This document shows, in pieces, positions 45,889 to 57,945 of a DNA stretch of 64,000 nucleotides. The translations under genes were made by a program, and so were the position numbers. Within the stretch, counting starts at the first letter, position 1. Each line of letters begins with the position of its first letter. The stretch is from Adenophora triphylla var. japonica (taxonomy: Eukaryota; Streptophyta; Magnoliopsida; Asterales; Campanulaceae): NCBI GenBank assembly GCA_022495995.1, contig JAFEMH010000737.1, positions 79,501-143,500 of the forward strand, read 5' to 3'. The notes under the pieces were generated by a model that ran no database searches, was not told the DNA's origin, and worked only from the letters and a program-made list of their open reading frames with translations.

Positions 45889-47989
45889 TCATGAGGGTGA
45901 GTCAAATTCCATTATGCCCACAAGTCTTGAATCACCAAACTCGACCATGTTGACATTCGGGTTGTTGTTTCTAGGGAATGGGTTACTGATAGTATTGGGC
46001 CCTTCAGGCACCTCTAACCTCCCTTTCTCAATCAAACCTTGGATGGCCTTTTTCAGGGGGACGCAATCATCCGTCAGGTGCCCATGGTACTGATGAAAGG
46101 CACAATGCTTGGAGGTATCCAAAGGAGCGTTGGGGTTTCTTGGCTGATAATTATCCAAAGGCCGGAGCAAACCTTCTTTTACCAATCCTCTAAAGATATC
46201 ACTTAAAGGCATCCCAAGGTTTCTCAAGCCTTGGGCCGAGATCTGGATGCATCGGTCTCTTGGGAACAAAGGAAGTGGCATTGTTCTGATCTGTCCCGCG
46301 TAGGCGATTGCCTCTTTGCCTTTAGCGGGAGCGGGCGGTGTTGGAGGGAGGAGCCCGATATCCGTAGGCGGGTGCGGCGGTCGAGCTGCTGATTGTAAGC
46401 CTTTTCAAACTTAGCCCCGGAATTAACCATTGCACGCAAGTCGGCGTAGGGGAAGTGGGCGAGGAAGCTCTCGAGATGCGGCTTCAAAGCATGGCCCAGA
46501 AAGATGTCTAGCTGCTCCTCGTTAGAGGGAGGAATGGCCATTTCACTGAGCTTTAAGTTCCACCTCTTATAGAAATCCCCAATATTCTCATTAGGCAGCT
46601 GCATCGTTGTTTTGCGGAGTCAACTCTGTTTGTCTCCCATTCCAAGTTGGCTTTATACTTATACGTGAAATCTTGGTAATCCGTTCCCAAGTATCCCTAG
46701 CTTCGGTGCAATCGGAAAAACCATTTCAAAGCCCCTAACTTCAAGAGAGACTAAAGTAATCGGCCATTCTGGTTTGTGCATCCCTTAGCCTTCATTGCCA
46801 AAGTATAGGTGTCCAAGTGAGTTTTAGGGCATGCGCTCCGTCAAACAATTCGAGTGGGCATCATAAACTTGTGAGGCATGGGGACAATCGAGTCGGGATA
46901 CGTAGGCCGAAGAGCAGTGTTCTTTTGGCGGTCAATTCAACAATCTGTGCTTTCATTTCCTTGTGTTGCTCCATAAACCAAGCCAATTGGGGATCCAGAG
47001 GTGGAGCGGGAATTCTGAGCCGATATTTGAGCTAGGAAGAGGACTAGCTGTTGGTGGTGCATTGGTGGAAGGAATACCATATTAGGAGCATAGGTGAAAA
47101 CCTGTCCTTGACCCAAATTACCCCAGGAGTGTAGGTAGGAGCTGGGGCAAAAGGATAGAACCCGGCGACTTCTTTGTTGGCTTCCAATCGCGAGAGAAGA
47201 TGGAGGCGGATGCGAGGTAGCCGGATGGCTTGGATTTCCGGAGTGAGGCCCATAAGTAGGCTTAAGTGCGGCCTTTGTCCACTGGTTGTTGAATTGCATG
47301 GTGGTTGTGGCGAGGATGCATAAGCGAGAGGATCTTGTGGTCTGGTGATTACGATGAAACCGGGATAGAGGTTTGGTAACCCGTCGAACCCTGAGTGATA
47401 AATGGATTTGTGAAAGGCGTGTGAGGAGCAAGCGAACCAGTACCATTACGAGGAGGGGCTCCTGGCGTGGCCCAGAACCAGGCTGTGGCGGCATTCCAAG
47501 CTGTTGCTGTGAAGGTCCGGATTGATCGGTTTTGAGCTGCGGTGGGATTCCAATCTTTGTGGCATTCCGAGGTATCCCCAGCCGTGAGAGGACATTCCAT
47601 GCGGACTTTGCCCCTGCGAGGCTGTGAGCGGATTCGTCCCATCGAGTGCGGGGATCCGGTGGTCGACCCAGAGATCGTGGAGCATGGGTTACGGTAGCAC
47701 CGAAGGAGGTTGGTAGTGGCATCTTTGGAGCGATCGGGCGACGAAGATTAGGATTGGAGTCTTCCTCTTCTTCCACGGTGAAGGTACCATCGGGGTTAAG
47801 GCTAGCGGCCGGACCATGGCTCTTAATAGCCTCCATAAGGCTATTCAGTTTGTGCTTCTGTCGCACTCTCATACGTTCTGCTAAGCGATTCCCTTTGCGG
47901 TTACGTCTGAGGAGTCCGGGAGGCGGAGTGACGTTGTCCCCCTCGTTACCGAGCGATGCGAGACATTCTGAAACCCGGAGTTGAAACAA
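45889..47989 (-). pseudogene. gag: E2 gag, mostly readable but frameshifted
   Basis: On the minus strand the protein starts near 47989 (MFQLRVSECLASLGNEGDNV). It runs through an acidic VEEEEDSN segment and a long Pro/Gln-rich region to about 46940. A frame-broken capsid part (46936-46605) reads ACPKTHLDTYTLAMKAKGC and ALKWFFRL, the Trp-Phe core of retrotransposon gag domains. The next block has NIGDFYKRWNLKLSEMAIPP. The C-terminal block (46281-45889) contains CAFHQYHGHLTDDC, a zinc-knuckle-like motif of this lineage, and RGLVKEGLLRPLD. At least three frameshifts separate the blocks. Gag would be the only protein contributed by E2; packaging by an autonomous relative is an inference. Confidence 0.85.
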
Positions 47990-49335
47990 GCGGTGAAGGC
48001 GACGATGCGCTTGACTCTTCCCAGCTGATCAAACGGTGACCGGTGCCGAAACCAAGCTTTGTGCGGAGGCTGCGGGGGAAAGACACGAGGGGTTCGGATG
48101 GTGGGATTTGAAGGAAGGTAGGTGTTTGGGCTTAAGGCTCACGCAACATGCGGTTATTTGTTCATGTTTACTTAAAACACGCTTTATTAACCTAATAGGT
48201 TGGAAAAGATTGCTCTTCTTTTTCGCAAACTACTCTGATTCCTGGATCAGTGGGCCCCGTCACTACGTCTATAAGCCCCTCGTATTCCACACTGTATTTC
48301 GACCTCCCGGGGTGGACGGCCCGGGCGAGGGTCCTATAGGGCAAGCGGATCCCACCGACCGAAAGAAAAACGATCCTAGAAGTCGGCGGGTAATCGAGTC
48401 TTAACGAGCATTCGATGTAAATTACGGACAAAGGCGACGTCAAAGTCAAGATCACGTCAGGAGCTCGACAAAAAGTCGGCATGATTTGGGTGGTAAATGT
48501 CCACGATTGACTTTGACTTGTCGTCGGTTAGGCCGTAATTAGGCATGGAATAACCGTTAATCCTTGATGACTCGGTGTCATGCTTTGGGAGTCGGTGTAT
48601 AATTTGTGCCAACCGAGAGCCGAAGTCAAGGCGCCGGTCAATATCTTGGTCAAAGTCTGCGGCGAAAAACCGGCAGAACTCCGACTGATTAGGGTCCCCG
48701 AGAGATATTGAGTCGGTATGCCGACAAAGGCTTGAAAGGAAAGGTCTATACACAAACAGGGCATGACACAGACCAAACTAAAAACCAACCGGGTCTCGGA
48801 CAAAGTGTGTCACGGATAAGTGCATGGTCGACACGAGGCTCCATGAGATGTTTGGGTAGTCCTGTGCTTGCACCGAGAGGCGTAATAAGACCAAACGGGC
48901 CGCGACAAGGATTTCCCCGGGTTAGGGACGTAGTGTGCAGTGTAAGGTCACGTGCGCGTAGTGTGCAAGCAGTCTATTTTCTTTTCTGAGTAAAATAGAA
49001 ATTTTTTTTTATGTGTCTTAAAAAGCATGATGCATGATTTTTTTTTTGAAAATTTTCTTTTTGATAAAAAATTTTTTTGAAATCTTTTTTTTTGAATTTT
49101 TTTTTTTTTGAAAACAAATGAACACATAAGCACATAATCACAAAAAATGCCAACAGTTAGGGACATTATTCCGACAGTCAAAATTTTGACTTTCTCCGAG
49201 GCGGCCAAAACGACACGAAAATGTGCAAATCCGGTACACACACACATACACAAAACAAAGGATTTTCAAATGTCGGGACGGAAGCTTGACCCTCAAAAGT
49301 TTTTCTTTTTTTTTTTGAAAAGATAAAACTTGTTA
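47990..49335 (-). other. E2 untranslated leader
   Basis: It is homologous to the E1 leader (1857-3240) in the same order, including T-rich runs next to the primer-binding site (plus-strand 49005-49110). No coding sequence. The frame 48036-48404 mirrors a chance frame in E1. Confidence 0.75.
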
Positions 49336-49355
49336 ATCCCCAGCGGAGTCGCCAC
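49336..49355 (-). other. E2 primer-binding site
   Basis: The plus strand reads TCCCCAGCGGAGTCGCCAC, the reverse complement of the E1 site, directly beside the LTR end at 49356. Confidence 0.85.
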
Positions 49356-51058
49356 TGTGATGTACCCGATTTTTTTTTGTGATCAAACGGAGTCGCCACG
49401 CCATTTTAATTTTGAGGGCCAAAACTTTGAAAAATGCCCGAGATCAGAAATTTGGGTTCGGAGGTCACGTTACGCGCCGGGAAGGACGTTAGTGTGCACC
49501 CGGCGCGCCTCGAAAAACGAGTCTTCCAAACATTTGAAATCCTTTTGTTGTGTGTGTGTGTGTGTGTGTGTGTTTTGACCAAAATAATTTGAAACTGAGA
49601 AAAGAAAAAATTGGGATCTCTTTTGAAGACTTTAAACTGATCCCATGATTTTTTGAATGATTTTTGGTTTGAAATTTGGTACTCAAAAGACCTTTTGAAG
49701 TTGGAAATTATTTTTGCCAGAATGAAAAAGGCAGTTGACCCTTGACTTTGAAACGGACTTTAGGGCTTCAAAAACTCAGAATCTGGGAAAAGTCCGAGAA
49801 TGAAAGTTGCTTAGAACACCTTAAATAGGGTTTCTGAAAAGGAACTTTCCATTTTGGGGGTGATTTTAGGGGACAAAACCTTCTGGAAATCTCAGATATG
49901 AAATCTGGATTTCCAGAAACTGATGAACTGACCTTTAAAAGAAAATTTGAAAAAGGGAGTTTTACTCACACAAAAAATAAAATAAAAATATGTCTGGAAA
50001 GCTCTGGATGTTGGCTACAAAAAGTATTTTGTAGTAAACACCCAATTCCAAGTTTTACTGGGTCCAAAAAAAATAGGAAAATGGACTGAGGTCTCAGAAC
50101 AATGCTACTGAACAGCAAGATGTTCTTGAGGGAAAATGTGATTTTTGGGGGATTTGCATCTATGTTCACCCCATTTTCATCCCTAGACTTGATACCACTA
50201 CTTTTTGTTAAGTGGTTATCATATTCAAGTCATCCTTGGGGAATTTATGGGGTTTAAACATGTCCTTTGCAAAGGGAAAGGGGATATTTTGTAGAAATGA
50301 AATTAAAGAGACAAATCAACTAGAGATTTAAAATGTGGACCATTTGAGATGGTCATTCATGAAGATGAACTTCAAGATGACCATCTTGGGTCAAAAATTA
50401 AGTTAAACTAGACATCAAGTAGATCCAAGTAAGAAGAACAAGATGAACAAGAAGTTAAAAGAGGATTTTAGGGTTTTGAGAAGGAGGGCTTTACCAATGG
50501 TGACACCCTATCTTCCTAGGCTTGGAATTTGACTTGAGGAGTATCAAGATTTGGTGTTTGGTTTGAGGAGTATCAAGGTTTGGTGTTTGTATTTGTGTTT
50601 GGAGTGAGATTGGGAAAGATTCAAGAGAAAATGGTGGCAATCTAAGGATTCCCACTGTTTTCTCCCTATTTTTCGCCAAAGTGCAGCTTCTATGAGCAAA
50701 GTGTGTTGTGTAGACTGAGAAGGGAGGGTTTAATTTATAGCCCTCTGTGATTTACATAGATGTCCGCGCGGAGGGGTTCGTAAGCGTGCCTTTGTTCATC
50801 TGCTACTGATGCCAGCTTTTGGACGGGAGGAATATTATTCAAAAAATTACAGCAGTTTGTTTTTCAACTTGCCTAATTCGGATTTTTCCAATTTCTTTTG
50901 CTTTTTGAGATTCTTTTCTTGGTTTAACTTTAAATGGCAATGCCCACTTTACCCTTGCTTTGCTAGAAAGGTTAGGGTTTGTTAGAAATGTTGGAAATGT
51001 TAAAACTTTCGTTAATTTTCTAACGAAAATACTAACGGCTCAAATTGGAGCACTTACA
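49356..51058 (-). repeat. E2 5' LTR
   Basis: It is 1703 bp, ends with GTACATCACA and starts TGTAAGTGCTCC on the minus strand. It contains palindrome TCCGCGCGGA (50763-50772), TATA (minus, 50740-50733) and a (GT)n tract near 49552-49573. The PBS-like TGGCGACTCCG duplicate is also present inside the LTR (minus, about 49387-49397). Confidence 0.92.
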
Positions 51059-52215
51059 CCTATAGGGTATAGGGCATGGGGTATAGGGTATACCCTATAG
51101 GGCATAGGGTATAGGGTATACCCTATAGGGTATAGGATATAGGGTATAGGGTATACCCTATACCCTATGCCCTATACCCTATACCCTATGCCCTATACCC
51201 TATAGGGTATACCCTATACCCCATGCCCTGTACCCTATACCCTATACCCTATAGGACATACCCTATAGGGTATGCCCTATACCATATAGGGTATACCCTA
51301 TACCTTATAATGTATACCCTATAGGGCATAGGGTATATGGTATACCCTATGCCTTGTACCCTATGCCCTATAGGGTATACCCTATACCCTATAGGGTAAC
51401 CCTATACCCTATAGGGTATACCCTATGCCTTGTACCCTATACCTTATACCATAGGGTATAGGGTATACTCTATAGGGCATAATAGAGCATAGGGCATAGG
51501 GTATAGGGTATACCCTATACCCCCTATAGGGTATACCCTATACCCTATACCTTATAGGGTACAGGGTATAGGGTACAAGGCATAGGATATAGGGTATACC
51601 CTATAGGGTATAGGGTATACCCTATGCCTTGTACCCTATACCCCATGCCTTGTACCCTATACCCTATGCCCTATAGGGTATACCCTATAGGGCATAGGGT
51701 ATAAGTGCATGAGCGTAGGGTATAGTGCAAGCGTAGGGTATACCCTATACCTTGTACCCCATACCCTATGCCCTATAGGGTATTATACCCTATAAGGTAT
51801 AGAGTATACCCTATAGGGTATAGGGCATACCCTATAGGGTATGCCCTATAGGGTATAGGGTACAAGGCATAGGGTATAGGGTATACCCTATATCCTATAG
51901 GATATACCCTATAGGGTATACCCTATAGCGCATAGGGTATATGGTACAAGGCATAGGGTATAGGGTATACCCTATAGGGTACAGGGCATGGGGTATAGGG
52001 TATACCCTATAGGGTATAGGGCATAGGGTATAGGGTATACCCTATACCCTATAGGGTATACCCTATACCCTATAGGGTATAGGGCATAGGATATACCCTA
52101 TAGGGTATAGGGTATACCCTATATCCTATGCCCTATACCCTATAGGGTATACCCTATACCATATGCCTTATAGGGTATACCCTATACCCCATGCCCTATA
52201 CCCTATAGGGTATAG
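51059..52215. repeat. Strand-switching heptamer array, TATAGGG/CCCTATA
   Basis: The array is about 1.16 kb made almost only of the 7-bp unit TATAGGG or its complement CCCTATA, with variants such as GCATAGGG and CATGGGG. Orientation flips every few units, making many copies of the perfect dyad TATACCCTATAGGGTATA. The unit differs from the plant telomere repeat TTTAGGG by one base. It begins at the first base after E2 and ends sharply at T-rich sequence. No protein can be assigned. Confidence 0.93.
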
Positions 52216-52478
52216 TTTTTTTTATTTTTTATGAATATAAATAAATTTTTTGGACATTTTTTAGTATTTTTTTTTTTCAAAAAGTTATATAAAAAAAAGT
52301 TAGAAAAAAAAATAAATAAATGAAAGTATAATAAAGAAATCAGGGACGGGTAAAATTCTTTAATTTTTTATTTATAAATGTAAAGTTTTTTTTTTTGAAA
52401 AAAAATCTACTACTAACCAACATCTCAAATAATTTTATTTATCAAAAAAAATAATATAAAAAATTAAAAAAAAGTATA
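52216..52478. other. AT-rich sequence right of the heptamer array
   Basis: T- and A-runs without a gene. A segment GAAAGTATAATAAAGAAATCAGGGACGG (52323 onward, inexact) is an inverted relative of the tandem repeat at 52765-53240. Confidence 0.5.
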
Positions 52479-52758
52479 CTCCCTCCGTCCCACCCGAATT
52501 TGGACAAATTTTCTTTTTGGGCATCCCATCCGAATTTGGACAACCCAAAAAGGAAAGTTTATAATAATAAAAAAATGGGCATACCCCACTCACTCATTAA
52601 CTCCACTCATTCTCCACCATACAATTTATTCAACCAACCACTATTAACTCCACTCATTCTCTCTCTTCATTTTCTACCACACATTTTTATTATCTTATTG
52701 TTATTTCTTAATCTCCGTGTAAAGTAACTTTGTCCAAATTCGGATGGGACGGAGGGAG
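52479..52758. mobile_element. Stowaway MITE
   Basis: Termini CTCCCTCCGTCCCACCCGAA and its near-perfect inverse (..TTCGGATGGGACGGAGGGAG) are flanked by TA on both sides (52477-52478, 52759-52760). The interior has two copies of the ACTCCACTCATTCTC phrase. It is noncoding; the open frame at 52500-52727 has no domain. Confidence 0.88.
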
Positions 52759-53240
52759 TATATGTTATTGTCTGTCCCTCTTCTATTATATACTTTTATT
52801 TCTTTAAAAAATTTTAACTTTTTTTATATAAATTTTTGTAAAAAAAAATTCACTACTTAACAAGATCTCAAATAGTTTTATTTTTCCAAAAAAAAAATAA
52901 AAAATAATCAAAAAAGTAAATGCTATTGTCCGTCTCTCTTTTTTCTATTATATACTTTCATTTCATTTAAATTTTTAACCTTTTTTATATAACTTTTTTT
53001 TTAAATTTTCATTACTAACTAACTTCTCAAATAGTTTTATTTATCCAAAAAAAAAAAAAAGTAAATGATATTGTCCGTCTCTCTTTTTTCTATTATATAC
53101 TTTCATTTATTTAAAAATTATTAACTTTTTTATATAACTTTTTATAAAAAAAAATCACTACTAACCAACATCTCAAATAGTTTTATTTATCCAAAAAAAT
53201 ATATAAAAAATTAAAAAAATATATATGCTATTGTCCGTCC
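52759..53240. repeat. About 150-bp AT-rich tandem repeat
   Basis: Four partial units start with CTATTGTCCGTCYCTCTTYT near 52768, 52925, 53072 and 53228, spaced about 147-157 bp. Each holds TATTATATACTTTYATTT and a poly-A/T segment. They probably belong to the interior of the CACTA element to the right. Confidence 0.7.
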
Positions 53241-54009
53241 CTCTTCTATTATAATCCGTCGATAATTAAATTCGTCACCAATCCGTCGCTAACCTAAAAT
53301 ATAAATTTACTAATTATTTTAAATAATTTAGCAAAGACTCAAAATTCGTCGGTAATAATATGTAATTAATTTACCGACGGATTTTAATCCGTCAGTAATT
53401 AAATCCGTCACTAATCCGTCGCTAACCTAAAATATAAATTTAATAATTATTTTAAATAATTTAGCAACGACTCAAATCCGTCGGTAATAATATGTAATTA
53501 ATTTACCAACGGATTTTAATCCGTCGGTAATTAAATCCGTCACTAATCCGTCGCTAACCTAAAATATAAATTTAATAATTATTTTAAATAATTTAGCAAC
53601 GACTCAAATCCGTCGGTAATAATATGTAATTAATTTACCGACGGATTTTAATCCGTCGGTAATTAAATCCGTCACTAATCCGTCGCTAACCTAAAATATA
53701 AATTTAATAATTGTTTTAAATAATTTAGCAACGACTCAAATCCGTCAGTAAAAATATATGTCACCATTCCGTCATAAATCCGTCGGTAAAAAAGTGCGCA
53801 AATTTTTGGCGCCAAAATGGTGACGGATTAGAGACGAAATGGAATCCGTCGACATATCCGTCACTAAATCCATCAGTAATCTCGTCCTAATTTCGTTTTT
53901 TGTTTTTCACCCCAGGTAGTTGCTATTTCGTCACTAATCCGTCGGTATTAGTGACGGATTTATTTCCGTCACTAATTTCCGTCGGTATCTGTCAGTTTTC
54001 TTGTAGTGC
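53241..54009 (-). mobile_element. CACTA transposon end with subterminal repeats
   Basis: The right edge reads GTTTTCTTGTAGTG, i.e. CACTACAAGAAAAC on the minus strand, the classic CACTA terminus. Inside lie about four copies of a roughly 120-bp unit rich in CCGTCGGTAA, CCGTCACTAA and CCGTCGCTAA, the subterminal motif array to which CACTA transposases bind. The opposite terminus and the transposase were not found, so this is a truncated or deletion copy. It lies directly against the protease-like gypsy sequence at 54010. Confidence 0.88.
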
Positions 54010-55315
54010 ATGGATTGGGGGAAAACCCAAAGACATTTACACCCCCAAGCCATATGTACCACCAGTGCACTTTCCCGATCGATTGATGAGACATAAAATA
54101 GAGCATCAAATGAAGGAGTTAGTGGAGATGTTCTCCAAAGTTAGTATTAATATCCCTTTGCTTTATGTTATTAAAAACATTCCTGCTTATGTAAAAAAAT
54201 TCAAGGAAATAAACTACAAAAAGCATAGGTATTGAAATAATGAGGTGTTAATCATGAGAGAAAGTGCGAGTGTCATAGTCCGACAAGACCTCCCATCTAA
54301 GCAAAAGGATCCCAGAAGTTTCACAATTTACATTACTTTGGGGGATTTTAGTGAGGTGAAGGCAATGTTAGACCTTGGTGCTAGCATAAATATATTACCA
54401 TACTCCACATACTTGAAATTGGGCTTGTTAGAATTAAAGCCCACCACAATGGCCATTCATCTAGCGAACAGTTCTATTAGGAGACCGATGTACATTCTAG
54501 AGGACGTATTAGTCCAAGTGGGGACCTTGATTGTCCCCGTTGACTTTATGGTGTTGGATATGGTTAATGTAGAAAGTATGTGTAGAGAGGCTCTTATTTT
54601 GCTGTGACGTCCATTCATGGCCACAACTAATACGATAATAAATGTGGGGAATGGGAAATTGTCGATGATGGTGGCGGATGAGAGGACTGAGATCCTGGTT
54701 GATGGGATACCCCATGGATGATGAGGGGGAGGCTTATTAGTTATTATATGACATATATGAGAATGAGTGTGCTCAATTAGATAAGGGTGACAGTGAGAAT
54801 TCTAGGGATAATGTGGACGTCCATGGTATGGCTAGTAATAACAAGGTCGACGAACACTCAAGGAGTGACAAACCATATCACCCCCTAAAACGATTCCAAT
54901 AGGAGTCGGTGTCACCATTAAAACCATTCTTTCCTCTAAAATCTGAAATTAATGATTCATGTGCTCAATTAGATGGATGTTATTTTCTTGATATTTCTGA
55001 CTCTTTTATTGCTAACATTAATAATCAAGATAGCTCCTCTGAAATTTTTATTGAGGAAGATAAGGTGATTGATGTTTGTGAGACCAAGGCACCAAATGAG
55101 TTTGGGGGAGAGGCTCACATGAAAAAGAAGAAAAATAAAAAGGCCAAGAAAAAGACCTCTAAAATTCATTGGGCTCCACTCGAGCTAATCAAGAATGGTA
55201 CATATATGTGGAAAGTCGTAGGTGTGTCTGCCCGCAAAAGTGTGAGGTGGGCCAAGGGAAGAAAAGCTAAGGCCAAAGATAAGATGGCTACCTCCAATCC
55301 CAACTAAAGTGGGAC
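54010..55315 (+). pseudogene. E6: gypsy (Athila/TAT-like) gag end and protease, no polymerase
   Basis: The readable part starts YVPPVHFPDRLMRHKIEHQM and SINIPLLYVIKNIPAYVKKF, the usual linker before protease. Protease sequence (54245-54607) includes KAMLDLGASINILPYSTYLK with the active-site DLGAS, and VDFMVLDM. Degenerate sequence and a Lys-rich block (about 55110-55160) end in a stop near 55305. Immediately after comes GTTAACCAAATGCGTTTATT plus GGAGGCAATCC, a phrase I recognise from the post-polymerase region of Athila/TAT elements. Reverse transcriptase and integrase therefore appear deleted. The left side is cut by the CACTA end. Confidence 0.7.
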
Positions 55316-55848
55316 TACGATCGGGATAACGACGTTAACCAAATGCGTTTATTAGGAGGCAATCCAATTAGGTATGTTTTATTTGCTTTATTTTATTTGT
55401 TTTGTTGTGTCATATTTTCTTTTGAACCAAATCCATGTTTTAGTTCTCTTTTCTATGAGGATATAGCATGTTTTGGGTTTGGGCGTAAATATCTCTTCGA
55501 GTTTGTGGGTTTATAGGGAAGTGTATATAGTGTCACCCTAAAAAATAGAAAATTTTGAAAATTTTGAAAATTTTGTTCTTTTCATATTTAGGGATGGTGG
55601 CTAAAGTTTATGATGATTTGAGGGTACTTTAATTTTTAATCTCGAACGTTATTATCAATATGGAGATGTGATTAAATTGAAACACGTAAAATATGATTGT
55701 TTCACTTTTTACTTCCATATATATTTTTCTTAATCATTGTTATCAATTTAGGAGATCTTTATATGATCACTTTACCATTCTCGGGGTACATAGAACATGT
55801 TTGCATGACTGTCAATAACACAATAGGCTATTCGGGAAGTGATATATG
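55316..55848 (+). other. E6 post-coding region, left of the solo LTR
   Basis: AT-rich noncoding sequence that continues right of the solo LTR at 58694. It ends in ATATG (55844-55848), the target duplication of the solo LTR. No gene. Confidence 0.6.
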
Positions 55849-57418
55849 TGTGGGCACCTCCCAACTCCCGAAACCTATAAAATCGTGTTCCAGGATGGAG
55901 AGTCCCAAAATACCATTTCAAAAAAAACTTTTCTTTACTTAACTTTAAAAGTAAACAACCCTTTTTAAAAATAATTTCAAAATAACCCCTTTACATGGAG
56001 GCGATATATAAACCTGCTTTAACAAACACAACCTGTTTTTACAACCCATACGACTGGAAAGGCTTACAAAAGCTAACCATAAAACAAACCAATCCCAAGT
56101 TTAATTACAACACAACTGAAACATGTTTATGAAAGTTTTATATATAAAACCTTTCCCCAAAAGAATAACCACCACAACAATCCCAACTCCCCAAACCAAC
56201 ACATACCCTGACAACCCAAAAGATGTCCAAACTCCTTCCCGGCCTCACCGGTCCGGTCCTCCTGTCTCAGCGGGATCTAAAACAATAAAGGGAGAAGGGG
56301 TGAGATAAAATCTCAGCAAGCTATTATGTATGCAGCAATATGCCATACAATATGCAATACATAAACAGGTTGCTCAATAACATGTATGCAACACCAAATA
56401 GGTTGCTCAATAACCACATTAGGAAAACAGTAAACACTTTACGTTACCTTTCCCATTACCTTTTCCATCTGAATCATATGTAGTACTACGGTGGGAGTTA
56501 TACTCCTCTCATTTTGTGAACTGCTGGTGCATATCCACATCTTATACGACCCCTTGCAGAGATCCATATAAGCTGCCACGCTATACCTATCCACAGAAGT
56601 TGTACCCCCACTCCGTGGCCACAGAAGGGAGTGAACGGTCACAAGTATAAGGACATCCAAGCACCTTATGAAATATCTTCTCATAAGTGATCGTATTCCC
56701 TATACCCCCGAATCTCAGCTGATACAATCATATTCAAGCACATAACAGATACTTGAAATTAAGTCCACCCCATGGGACATCAACACACATATATATATAA
56801 CATGGTACTGCAACTCATGTTAAACCAATCACAATAGTGCACATATATTTCAACACTATTGAATAACAACAATCTAATGACATGGTATTAATACTCATGT
56901 TCAACAAATGAAACATTGCAACACGTATTGAAACACTATGTGCACCACCAACTATAAACATGTAAACACTTATGGCACAAGGTATCACATAAGTCCTACA
57001 TAGTCATTACACAATATGTAATCCAGTGACAGGGTATTACCACTCCTGTCCAAACCAATGAAGTAGTGCAATATACACTTTATGCACTATAAGAACAAAT
57101 AACCTTATACAGGTCACCACGTAAGGATACAATATCATATAATTAACCCTACGCGTTCATAACATAACATTACAGACCTTCTATAAAGGTTCCAAGTTCA
57201 AATACCAAGTTTTACTAACTTTGGTTCAAGTTTCATAATTGCCTCTCAACCTTTTTTAAGACAATATTTAACACCTTTACCATTATCCATTTGGACTATT
57301 TCAAGTTCCATAGTGTAGTACTAAAGTTTTACTAGAAGCATAGTTAAAGATTATACTATTATATGCCCATTAGACTAGGTGTTCAAGGCTTCAAAAACTG
57401 TTCAAGGTCTGCAGGGTA

Positions 57419-57561
57419 GGGCACGACTCGTGCCCTAGGGCACGACTCGTGCCCTATTACACCCCCACCAGATACAGTCGTCCAAGGTTGGTAACGACTT
57501 GGCACAAATTCAAGGCACGACTGAAGGCACGACTCGTGCCTCAGGGCACGACTCGTGCCCT
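57419..57561. promoter_or_regulatory. Four GGCACGACTCGTGCC palindromes in the solo LTR
   Basis: GGGCACGACTCGTGCCC occurs at 57419-57435 and 57438-57454, AGGCACGACTCGTGCCT at 57525-57541, and AGGGCACGACTCGTGCCCT at 57543-57561. Each has perfect arms of 8-9 bases (10 in the second copy) around a single central C. The host LTR is otherwise AT-rich. Confidence 0.75.
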
Positions 57562-57712
57562 TGCCCAGAAACTGATGTTCTTGCTGCAACATCAGCAACA
57601 ACAGCAAAACAATACCTACAAGTCTCATTCTCAGCTACTGCAAAGTGCCAATAACATTGCATAACATGTTTTAGACCATAATATACTCCCTTCATACCCC
57701 ATAGCATATATA

Positions 57713-57945
57713 CTCCCTCCGTCCCAAAATGTTTGTCCCATTTGACTTTTTTGTTGAACTTTGACCACAAATTTATGAGAGATTAATCATGTTCATAAAA
57801 TTCTAAAAGTTGTTGTTGATAATATTATTAATGGTGAATCAATAGGAATTTTTAGAATTTCATGAACATAATTAAATTGTCATATATTTGTGGTCAAAGT
57901 TCAACAAAAAAGTCAAATGGGACAAACATTTTGGGACGGAGGGAG
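57713..57945. mobile_element. Stowaway MITE inside the solo LTR
   Basis: Long, nearly perfect inverted repeats start CTCCCTCCGTCCCAAAATG and extend for more than 60 bp through TTGTTGAACTTTGACCACAA. They are flanked by TA (57711-57712, 57946-57947). The young appearance of the hairpin suggests recent insertion. Confidence 0.92.

Larger units (their letters stand above)
38133..51058 (-). mobile_element. E2: non-autonomous TR-GAG-type derivative of the E1 family
   Basis: The element lies on the minus strand, with the 5' LTR at 51058-49356 and the 3' LTR at 40004-38133. LTR starts (TGTAAGTGCTCC), primer-binding site, leader and polypurine junction match E1. Inside, only gag is present (47989-45889). 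The space between gag and 3' LTR is 5.9 kb of tandem repeats and unassigned sequence, with no protease, reverse transcriptase or integrase. This fits the terminal-repeat retrotransposons with GAG domain described in plants, which must borrow enzymes. No target duplication is visible: ATGGA precedes 38133 and CCTAT follows 51058. Confidence 0.9.

Noticed and set aside
51059..52215. Interstitial true telomere repeat
   Set aside because: The unit is TATAGGG, not TTTAGGG, and orientation flips repeatedly; it is telomere-like only in length and composition.
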